Assembly: GCA_030688105.1 (NCBI GenBank)
Contig: JAUYIV010000110.1
Coordinates: 1 to 11,991 of the forward strand
Direction of reading: 5' to 3'
Source of the DNA: Actinomycetota bacterium
GTDB lineage: Bacteria; Actinomycetota; Acidimicrobiia; Spongiisociales; UBA11373
Length of the DNA: 11,991 nt
In this document: positions 5,614-11,498 of the stretch, one piece after another
How positions within the stretch are numbered: position 1 is the stretch's first letter
Layout of the letters: each line of letters begins with the position of its first letter
Translations under genes and position numbers: made by a program
Notes under the pieces: generated by a model
Database searches by the model: none
What the model saw: the letters and a program-made list of their open reading frames with translations, nothing else
Told to the model about the DNA's origin: nothing

Positions 5614-6612
5614 CTAACGGAGCGCCGGGATCACCGACCTCGCGTAGGCGTCGAGCGTCGCCTCCTTGGCGTCGTGCATGAGGTAGATGGCGAACTGGTC
5701 GACCCCCAGCTCGCGCAGCTCCTCCATGCGAACGACATGGTCCTCGGCAGGGCCGAGCACACAGAACCGGTCGACCACCCCGTCGGGCACGAAGTCGGTC
5801 GACGGATTGCCGGCCTTCCCGTGATGGTCGTAGTCGTAGCCCTGGCGGGCCACGATGTAGTCGGAAAGAGCACTGGGCACCAGCGACGAGTCGGATCCAT
5901 ACCGGGCTACCAGATCGGCGACGTGGTTGCCCACCATGCCTCCGAACCAGCGGACTTGGTCGCGCTGATGCTTCAGGTCGTCGCCGACATACGCAGGGGC
6001 GGCAACGCAGATCTTCACGTCGTCGGGGTCGCGGCCCGCCTTGCGGGCGGCGTCCTTGACGAACTTCGCGGTCCACTCGACGAGGTAGGGATCGGCCAAC
6101 TGGAGGATGAACCCGTCGCACTCCTCCCCCACCAGAGTCAGCGCCTTCGGCCCATAACCGGCGCCCCACATCGGCAAGTGCCACCCCTCGGCCCATGGGA
6201 ACTTGAGGGTCTTCCCGTTGTACTCGACCTCCCGGCCGGCGACGAGGCCCCTGATGACCCGCATGGACTCCGCCATGGCCTGGAGCGTCGTCGGCTTCTC
6301 CCCGATGTAGCGCAGGGCCGAATCCCCCCGGCCCATCCCACAGATGGTGCGCGGTCCGTACATCTCGTCGAGGGTGGCAAACAGGGAGGCGATGACCGTC
6401 CAATCACGGGTGCCCGGGTTGGTCACCATGGGACCGACGATCAGATCGGGATTCTCGGCGAGCATCCGGCTGAAGATCACGAACGGCTCCTCCCACAGCA
6501 CGTGCGAATCGAAGGTCCAAGCATGCGAAAAGCCGCCCTCGGCGGCGTAGCGGGTGAGCTCGAGCACCCTCGAGGCGGGCGGGTTGGTCTGCAGGACGAC
6601 TCCGAAATCCAT
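5614..6612 (-). CDS. LLM-class F420-dependent oxidoreductase (CPS_4043-like)
   Basis: This 332-residue protein is a luciferase-like TIM-barrel oxidoreductase, probably using coenzyme F420, or possibly FMN. Characteristic stretches are MDFGVVLQTNPPASRVLELT, FSHAWTFDSHVLWEEPFVI, VGPMVTNPGTRDWTVIASLF, GMGRGDSALRYIGEKP and RWFGGMVGNHVADLVARYG. From memory these agree with the subfamily called 'F420-dependent oxidoreductase, CPS_4043 family' (TIGR03842). Its substrate is, as far as I know, not established. ATG 6612 is chosen over an upstream ATG at 6648 because AGGAGT lies about 6 nt before it and homology begins at MDFG. The gene is divergent from the exported TasA-like gene, with a perfect palindrome in the shared promoter region. 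Confidence 0.9.
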   Translation of the reverse strand: MDFGVVLQTNPPASRVLELTRYAAEGGFSHAWTFDSHVLWEEPFVIFSRMLAENPDLIVGPMVTNPGTRDWTVIASLFATLDEMYGPRTICGMGRGDSALRYIGEKPTTLQAMAESMRVIRGLVAGREVEYNGKTLKFPWAEGWHLPMWGAGYGPKALTLVGEECDGFILQLADPYLVEWTAKFVKDAARKAGRDPDDVKICVAAPAYVGDDLKHQRDQVRWFGGMVGNHVADLVARYGSDSSLVPSALSDYIVARQGYDYDHHGKAGNPSTDFVPDGVVDRFCVLGPAEDHVVRMEELRELGVDQFAIYLMHDAKEATLDAYARSVIPALR

Positions 6613-6687
6613 GTGCTCACTCCTGGCGAGGGCCTGAACGAACCCCAAGGTCTAGCAAAGCGGAGCGGCCTTCGGCAGGCACGGATC

Positions 6688-6701
6688 GGTGACTAGTCAC
6701 C
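6688..6701. promoter_or_regulatory. Perfect 14-bp palindrome, candidate operator
   Basis: GGTGACTAGTCACC reads the same on both strands. It lies in the 212-nt divergent gap between the F420 oxidoreductase (start 6612) and the TasA-like gene (start 6825). An uninterrupted 14-bp palindrome suits a homodimeric regulator. No regulator gene is nearby, so the protein is unknown. Confidence 0.45.
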
Positions 6702-6824
6702 CATTGTGCTTGTGAATTAACGCACGAATCGGGATCAAGAAATCGCTCAAGTGCCCCGAAGCACGCGAGTGACGAACCAAACAACGACGGATGCCGGAAG
6801 GCAGCCAAAAAACGAAAGGACATG

Positions 6825-7391
6825 ATGACCGATCTCCGCATCAAGGTCTTCGCCGGGGTGCTGGCGATGCTCGCCGCCTCATTCATGGCAGTTCAGGCGA
6901 CGGCAGCCGCCTTCTCCGCTCAGACCGACAACACGGCCAACGAATTCCAGGCCGGCACCGTGACTCTGACTGACGACGACGCCGGCTTCGCTCTCTTCGA
7001 CGGTTCCTCGCTGCTCGGACCCGGTGATGTCCAGGTCGCCTGCATCGAGGTGACCTACTCGGGCTCGCTCGACGCCGGCGTGCGTCTCTACGGTGCCCTC
7101 ACCGGTGGAACGGGGCTCGAGGCCTACCTCGACCTCACCATCGAGCGCGGCACCGGTGACTGCACCACCTTCGGGACCGCCACCGAGGTCTGGGGTTCGG
7201 GCGACGGCGACCTCGGCGAGTTCCTCGCCGCAGCGTCGGGATACGCCAACGGCGTGGACAACTGGGCACCGGCGGGCGGTGGAGGCGACGATACCGTTCC
7301 GTACCGCTTCACCGTCGGCCAGCAGGACGACAACGCCGCACAGGGCAGCTCGACGATCGTCAACTTCGTCTGGGAAGCCCAGAGCAGCTGA
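6825..7391 (+). CDS. Exported TasA/camelysin-like protein with SipW-type signal
   Basis: This 188-residue secreted protein resembles substrates of SipW-type signal peptidases (TasA, CalY/camelysin). Residues 1-29 (MTDLRIKVFAGVLAMLAASF then MAVQATAAA) are a signal peptide. It is followed by FSAQTDNTANEFQAGTVTLT, the usual SipW-substrate pattern of an Ala cleavage site, 'F-d---n-g-tf-aGt--l' and an acidic stretch. The mature part is acidic and beta-rich, with two Cys (73 and 113) that could form a disulfide. Fibre or surface-layer function is inferred from the family. ATG 6825 is preferred to ATG 6822 because AAAGGA is 4 nt away from it. The stop is followed by a strong hairpin and the peptidase-fusion gene, so the two are probably co-transcribed. 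Confidence 0.82.
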   Translation: MTDLRIKVFAGVLAMLAASFMAVQATAAAFSAQTDNTANEFQAGTVTLTDDDAGFALFDGSSLLGPGDVQVACIEVTYSGSLDAGVRLYGALTGGTGLEAYLDLTIERGTGDCTTFGTATEVWGSGDGDLGEFLAAASGYANGVDNWAPAGGGGDDTVPYRFTVGQQDDNAAQGSSTIVNFVWEAQSS

Positions 7392-7400
7392 CCCGATCGG

Positions 7401-7431
7401 GTGTGGGCCCGGCCCCGGGCCGGACCCACAC
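7401..7431 (+). terminator. Strong intergenic hairpin between substrate and peptidase genes
   Basis: The arms 7401-7414 and 7418-7431 pair over 14 positions with one mismatch (7408/7424) and a 3-nt loop. It begins 9 nt after the TasA-like stop and is followed by CCCACCC, not a U-tract. It may act as a partial terminator or 3' stabiliser, giving more substrate than peptidase mRNA. Confidence 0.55.
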
Positions 7432-7446
7432 CCCACCCAACCAACG

Positions 7447-9111
7447 ATGAGCAGCTCCCCCACCTCCGGAACGTCCAGGGCATCGGCCCTCACCGGCACG
7501 ATGCTCGATCCCGACCCACCTCGGCGCACCGGCGAATCGGGTGATCGGGCTGCTCACCGAGGCATGATGCGACCCGCCGTCGTCGCCGCCCTGCTCTCGG
7601 CCACGTTCCTCTACTTCCTCCTCGCCACCGCCTTCGTCTCCCGACTCCTTCCCTTGCTCGCCGGATGGGACACGTCGGCCGTCATGAGCGGCTCCATGGC
7701 CCCGGCGATCCGACCCGGAGACCTGATCGCCTTCGAGCCCTACGGTGGCTGGCAGTTGGCCCCCGGCACCATCGTTTCGTTCGAGGATCCGGCGCGGCCG
7801 GGCACCACCACAACCCACCGAATCGTCGAGGTCAGGGACGACGGGTCGTACGTCACCAAGGGGGATGCCAACCCGACCGCCGACTCGACGCCCGTGACCC
7901 CTGAGATGGTCCGCGGCGTCGCCCGCATGGTGTACCCGAAGGGGGCAGTCCCGTGGTACTGGTGGACGACACATCAGTACGGGTCGTTGGCCCTCCTGGT
8001 CTTCATCACCGCGGTCGCCATGCTCATTAACGGCCGGTTGGCGCCGCGGATCGGTTCCGAGTCGAGCCCCCTCGCCCGCCGCCGCCGCCGGATGAGCCGC
8101 GGTATGACCGTCCCGACGATCGGGCTCTTCACTGCCATGGCCTTGGTGGGAGTGGCCTTCGCTTCGTTCACCTCCACCACGGGCAGCACCGGGAACGCCT
8201 TCGCCGCGGCCGCATCCTTCGGGCCCGAACCACCGTCGAACCTGGCGGCAGCGGCGTCCTGCCCGGCCGCGCCCACCCACGTCGGGGCGACCTCCGGAGG
8301 TGGAGAGTCGGCGGGCGTCACGATTGGTCGGCCCGCCGGGGTCGCCCCGGGAGATGTCATGCTCGCCTCCTTCGTGACGCGACAGACCGTCGCCGTGGAC
8401 ACCGTCCCGGGGGGCTGGCAGCTCCTCCTCACCGAGGGCGAGATGCGGGTCTATCACAAGATCGCGGGCGCCTCGGAGCCAGGTCAGTACTCCTGGGGCC
8501 TGTCGCAGACCGGGCGTTGGGCGGGGGGCATCACCGCCTATCGCGGCGTCGATCTCATCGACCCGATCGATGCCTTCGGCAGCCAGACATCGCCATCGGG
8601 CACGTCGATCACCGCGCCCTCGATAACCACAATCGTCGACGATGTGCGCTTGGTGGCCATCTTCGGCAGGCAGAGCCGGGCCGCCATTGGCCAGCCGGCG
8701 GGAATGACGGAACGCTGGGATGTCGCCGACGGCGGGACCGGTGGCGACAACTCCGGGGTCGCCTCCGAGGCTGCCGACGAGGCGGTGGTCGCTCCCGGAC
8801 TGACGGGACCGCGAGTCGCCGCCTCCACGGGTAACCGAACCGGCTACGGCGCCCTCATCGCCCTTGCACCCGCGGGACTCCGGGTGACGCTGACCTGGGT
8901 GGCGACTCCCACCGCCACCGCCGACGGATACGTCATGGAGCGGTGGACCGGGGGCGTCCTCGACGCCTCGTGGGTGATCACTCCGGGCACGACCACGGCG
9001 CTCACCGACACGACGGCCCAGGAAGGCGTCGCCTACAGCTACCGGCTGCGGACGTTCGAGGGAACGGACGAGTCCACCGAGGTCGTGGCCACGATCACCC
9101 CGAACTGCTGA
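7447..9111 (+). CDS. SipW-like signal peptidase fused to a second signal segment and surface domains
   Basis: This 554-residue protein joins a type I signal peptidase to a likely substrate. TM1 is near residues 43-70. The peptidase domain follows: box MSGSMAPAIRPGDLIAF with nucleophile Ser83, then TTTHRIVEV with His124 in place of the bacterial Lys (the ER/SipW type), then YVTKGDANPTAD with Asp140/Asp146. TM2 is at 178-195. Next come RRRRR (211-215), hydrophobic segment 221-239 ending AFA, and SFTSTTGSTGNAFAAAASF, which matches SipW-dependent signal peptides. Residues about 276-480 are a beta-rich domain I cannot name. Residues 483-552 resemble fibronectin type III (LTWVATPTATADGYVMERW ... 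YSYRLRTFEG). A second, free-standing gene from ATG 8092 lacks a ribosome binding site. Start is uncertain: ATG 7447 is the first after the hairpin, whereas ATG 7567 has GAGG 4 nt upstream and starts just before TM1. Confidence 0.82.
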   Translation: MSSSPTSGTSRASALTGTMLDPDPPRRTGESGDRAAHRGMMRPAVVAALLSATFLYFLLATAFVSRLLPLLAGWDTSAVMSGSMAPAIRPGDLIAFEPYGGWQLAPGTIVSFEDPARPGTTTTHRIVEVRDDGSYVTKGDANPTADSTPVTPEMVRGVARMVYPKGAVPWYWWTTHQYGSLALLVFITAVAMLINGRLAPRIGSESSPLARRRRRMSRGMTVPTIGLFTAMALVGVAFASFTSTTGSTGNAFAAAASFGPEPPSNLAAAASCPAAPTHVGATSGGGESAGVTIGRPAGVAPGDVMLASFVTRQTVAVDTVPGGWQLLLTEGEMRVYHKIAGASEPGQYSWGLSQTGRWAGGITAYRGVDLIDPIDAFGSQTSPSGTSITAPSITTIVDDVRLVAIFGRQSRAAIGQPAGMTERWDVADGGTGGDNSGVASEAADEAVVAPGLTGPRVAASTGNRTGYGALIALAPAGLRVTLTWVATPTATADGYVMERWTGGVLDASWVITPGTTTALTDTTAQEGVAYSYRLRTFEGTDESTEVVATITPNC

Positions 9112-9157
9112 CCCGGATCGACAGGAGATGCGGCCGAGTACGCCGCAGCTCCGGTCG

Positions 9158-9185
9158 CGATGAGGCGCCAGCCGAAGAACCATGA
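9158..9185. repeat. 28-bp direct repeat, copy 1
   Basis: This 28-bp stretch, starting CGATGAGGCGCCAGCC, recurs at 9255-9282 with a single mismatch (position 22, A versus G). The two copies are 97 bp apart and flank the degenerate heptad array at 9191-9250. Confidence 0.85.
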
Positions 9186-9190
9186 CTTAC

Positions 9191-9250
9191 CGTTTCCCGC
9201 CGCCCGCCTCCCGCGGCTGGTCACCGACCGGCATCTGACATCCGACATCT
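9191..9250 (+). repeat. Degenerate heptad array between 28-bp direct repeats
   Basis: The left part (9191-9225) reads CGTTTCC, CGCCGCC, CGCCTCC and two more divergent units in 7-nt register. After a 4-nt phase shift, the right part (9230-9250) has GGCATCT, GACATCC and GACATCT. It lacks a GCAAGA end. It lies between the convergent ends of the peptidase fusion and the haem-oxygenase-fold gene. Confidence 0.6.
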
Positions 9251-9254
9251 GATC

Positions 9255-9282
9255 CGATGAGGCGCCAGCCGAAGAGCCATGA
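9255..9282. repeat. 28-bp direct repeat, copy 2
   Basis: Second copy of the repeat at 9158-9185, with one mismatch. It ends 2 nt before the stop codon of the minus-strand gene at 9285. Confidence 0.85.
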
Positions 9283-9284
9283 AC

Positions 9285-9875
9285 TCAGCCCGTCGTCGAC
9301 AGCACCCCGGTCAACGCATTCCAGAGGGCGACGCTCATCTCGGCGCAGGCCATGACCGCCCGATCGGCAACTTCGAGGTCCTGCTCCAGGGCAGTGACGA
9401 TCTCGTCCGCCTCGTGATAGTCGGCGGCGTGAATCCGGAAGTACTCGGCGGCCGACTCGCCGGCATCGAAGCCGTAATGATCCACGAGACCCTTCAGCTT
9501 CTCCTCGGAGGTGTCTGGCTGCTGCGCCTCGAATGCGTAGAGCGCCCCCCATGCGGACACCGGGTCGGCGAACAGGCGGCGTGAGGTGTCGAGGAGCGCC
9601 TCGACCCCGGGAAGTCGCGGAGCCGCCACCGTCGTGCCGAGCCGGCGGGCGAAGGCCTCCCACATGGTCGCGTGGACCCTCTCCTCGACGGCGTGCTCCC
9701 GGTTGCCCACGGTCTCCCATCCTTCGGGCACGGAGCCGATGAACCCGCCGTATTCGGCGGCGTACGTGGCGAGCGCCTCGACGGGGAGCGAACCCTCTCG
9801 CCAGGCCACGTAGAACGGATGCTCGAGCAGTCGCCGCCCACCGATGGCCCCCTCGAGCCGATCTCTGATGTCCAT
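9285..9875 (-). CDS. Haem-oxygenase-fold protein (TenA/CADD-like)
   Basis: This 196-residue all-helical protein resembles the TenA/PqqC/CADD group. Similar features are LLEHPFYVAWREGSLPVEAL (16-35), where an aromatic and basic helix enters the fold, EERVHATMWEAFARRLG (64-80), and ALYAFEAQQPDTSEEKLKGL (111-130), which is close to the CADD-type 'ALYAYE-Q-p' motif. Candidate metal ligands are Glu64/Glu65, His68, Glu116 and His149. The last motif reads HAADYHEAD rather than the HxxxDxxH of CADD-like diiron oxidases, so the site may be altered or absent. GAGGGGG lies 4 nt before ATG 9875, supporting the start. The gene is downstream of the semialdehyde dehydrogenase on the same strand, separated by an 81-nt gap holding a hairpin and heptads. 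Confidence 0.75.
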   Translation of the reverse strand: MDIRDRLEGAIGGRRLLEHPFYVAWREGSLPVEALATYAAEYGGFIGSVPEGWETVGNREHAVEERVHATMWEAFARRLGTTVAAPRLPGVEALLDTSRRLFADPVSAWGALYAFEAQQPDTSEEKLKGLVDHYGFDAGESAAEYFRIHAADYHEADEIVTALEQDLEVADRAVMACAEMSVALWNALTGVLSTTG

Positions 9876-9889
9876 TCGTCCCCCTCGTC

Positions 9890-9940
9890 TCTTGCCGGTC
9901 GCTCCAGTCTTGTCTTGCTGATGGCTGATGGCTGATGGCG
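9890..9940 (-). repeat. Two heptad arrays, minus strand, ending AGCAAGA and GGCAAGA
   Basis: On the minus strand the first array (9940-9913) reads CGCCATC, AGCCATC twice and AGCAAGA, in perfect register. After 9 nt a second array (9903-9890) reads AGCGACC and GGCAAGA. It follows the dehydrogenase stop and hairpin, on that gene's strand, and ends only a few bases before the ribosome binding site of the next gene. Confidence 0.8.
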
Positions 9941-9954
9941 CCCGGGAGGGCGCC
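9937..9954 (-). terminator. GC hairpin after the semialdehyde dehydrogenase gene
   Basis: GGCGCCC (9937-9943) pairs with GGGCGCC (9948-9954) around GGGA. It starts 2 nt after the TAG of the dehydrogenase on the minus strand and overlaps the first heptad by 4 bases. There is no U-tract. Confidence 0.5.
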
Positions 9955-9956
9955 TC

Positions 9957-11444
9957 CTAACTCATCTGCGGAAAGCCGAGATTGACCCCGCGGTGCTCCG
10001 GATCGGGCCAGCGCGCCGTGATCACCTTCATTCTGGTGTAGAAGTTCACGCCTTCCATGCCATACATCCGGGCGTCACCGAAGAGCGAGTTCTTCCACCC
10101 CCCGAATGAGTGGTAAGCCATGGGCACCGGAATCGGGACGTTCACCCCCACCATCCCGACCGGGACCTCGTTCTGAAACTTGCGCGCCGCCCCCCCGTCG
10201 TTGGTGAAGATGGCCACGCCGTTGGCGTATGGGTTGTCGGTGATGAGGCTCATGGCCTGTTCATAGGTGTCGACGCGCACCGTCGACAGCACCGGTCCGA
10301 AGATCTCGTCCCGGTAGATGGACATCTCGGGCGTGACGTTGTCGAACAGCGTCGGACCGACGAAGAAGCCGTCCTGTTCGGCGGTGAGGGCTCGGCCGTC
10401 GGCGACGAGGGTGGCGCCCTCCGCGACCCCCTGATCGATGTACCCCACCACGCGATCACGATGCTGAGCGGTGACCAACGGGCCCATCTCCGCCCCATCC
10501 TCGAGTCCCGGAGCCACCTTGACCTTTTCGAGGCGATCCACCACCTTCGGCATGAGCCGGTCCGCGGCATCGCCCACGGTCACCAGCACCGCGATCGCCA
10601 TGCATCGTTCCCCGGCCGAGCCATAGGCGGCGGAGACCGCGGCGTCGGCGGCGAGATCCATGTCGGCGTCGGGCAGAACCACCATGTGGTTCTTCGCCCC
10701 GCCCAGGGCGGCGACCCGCTTGCCGGCCGCCGTTCCGCCCTCGTACACGTGGCGGGCGATCGGGGTCGACCCCACGAAGGAGACCGCTCCGATGTCCGGG
10801 TGCTCCAGGATCCGATCTACGGCGACCTTGTCCCCGTGCACCACATTGAGCACACCGTCGGGGAGACCGGCCTCAGCGAACAGTTCGGCGCAGAGGTTCG
10901 AAGCCGATGGGTCCTTCTCCGACGGCTTCAGGATGAAGGTGTTCCCGCAGGCGATGGCGATCGGGTACATCCACATCGGGACCATCGCCGGGAAGTTGAA
11001 CGGGGTGATCCCCGCCACGACGCCGACGGGCTGGCGGATCGAGTACGTGTCGACCGCGGTGGAGACGTTCTCGTTGAACTCCCCCTTGAGCAGCTGGGGA
11101 ATCCCGCAGGCGAACTCGACCACTTCGAGCCCGCGCTGCACCTCCCCAAGCGCGTCGGAGAGCACCTTGCCGTGCTCCGAGACGAGCAACCTGGCGATGT
11201 CCTCCTTGTGACGCACCACGAGGTCGCGGAACTCGAAGAGGATCGCGGTCCGCCGGGACAGCGAGGCGTCCTTCCAGGTCTCCCACGCCGCCATGGCGGA
11301 AGCGACGGCGGCATCCACGTGGTCGACCGACGCCAGGGCGACCTGCGCCTGAATCAGGCCGGTGGCGGGGTCGTAGACGTCCCCCCACCGGGCGATCGGG
11401 CCGTCGAACGGCTTGTTGTCGATCCAGTGGGTGATCTGCCTCAT
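9957..11444 (-). CDS. mmsA: Methylmalonate-semialdehyde dehydrogenase (CoA-acylating)
   Basis: This 495-residue enzyme is an aldehyde dehydrogenase of the methylmalonate-semialdehyde type. It makes propionyl-CoA (or acetyl-CoA), CO2 and NADH, in valine and thymine or inositol breakdown. The N-terminus THWIDNKPFDG is typical. The NAD-binding segment VGVVAGITPFNFPAMVPMWM (140-159) includes the TPFNFP loop. SFVGSTPIARHVY lies at 222-234. The expected catalytic Glu motif is replaced by ALGGAKNHMVVLPDADMD (246-263), as in this CoA-dependent family. The nucleophile is Cys281 in GERCMAIAVLV. Length is normal, and GGAGGG precedes the ATG by 4 nt. No other valine or inositol catabolic gene is in view. 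The upstream TPR gene ends 54 nt away. Confidence 0.93.
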   Translation of the reverse strand: MRQITHWIDNKPFDGPIARWGDVYDPATGLIQAQVALASVDHVDAAVASAMAAWETWKDASLSRRTAILFEFRDLVVRHKEDIARLLVSEHGKVLSDALGEVQRGLEVVEFACGIPQLLKGEFNENVSTAVDTYSIRQPVGVVAGITPFNFPAMVPMWMYPIAIACGNTFILKPSEKDPSASNLCAELFAEAGLPDGVLNVVHGDKVAVDRILEHPDIGAVSFVGSTPIARHVYEGGTAAGKRVAALGGAKNHMVVLPDADMDLAADAAVSAAYGSAGERCMAIAVLVTVGDAADRLMPKVVDRLEKVKVAPGLEDGAEMGPLVTAQHRDRVVGYIDQGVAEGATLVADGRALTAEQDGFFVGPTLFDNVTPEMSIYRDEIFGPVLSTVRVDTYEQAMSLITDNPYANGVAIFTNDGGAARKFQNEVPVGMVGVNVPIPVPMAYHSFGGWKNSLFGDARMYGMEGVNFYTRMKVITARWPDPEHRGVNLGFPQMS

Positions 11445-11498
11445 GGAACCCTCCAGACGCCAGAGGGTACCGGAGCCGACGGGCCATGACTCGCCGGC

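Noticed and set aside
5530..6696. 388-residue open frame on the plus strand
   Set aside because: Only its first codons, and those just before it, resemble a hydrolase. The rest is antisense to the F420 oxidoreductase.
7093..7446. Open frame extending the peptidase fusion 118 codons upstream
   Set aside because: It overlaps the TasA-like gene in another frame and is low-complexity Pro/Ser/Thr/Arg-rich. The frame crosses the hairpin. The first plausible start after the hairpin is 7447.
8092..9111. Separate gene for the surface domain starting at ATG 8092
   Set aside because: It is in frame with the peptidase without an intervening stop and has no ribosome binding site. The fusion is the simpler reading.
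10110..11489. 459-residue open frame on the plus strand
   Set aside because: It is antisense to mmsA, which has full family motifs. The composition (His, Arg, Gly, Asp) is that of a shadow frame.
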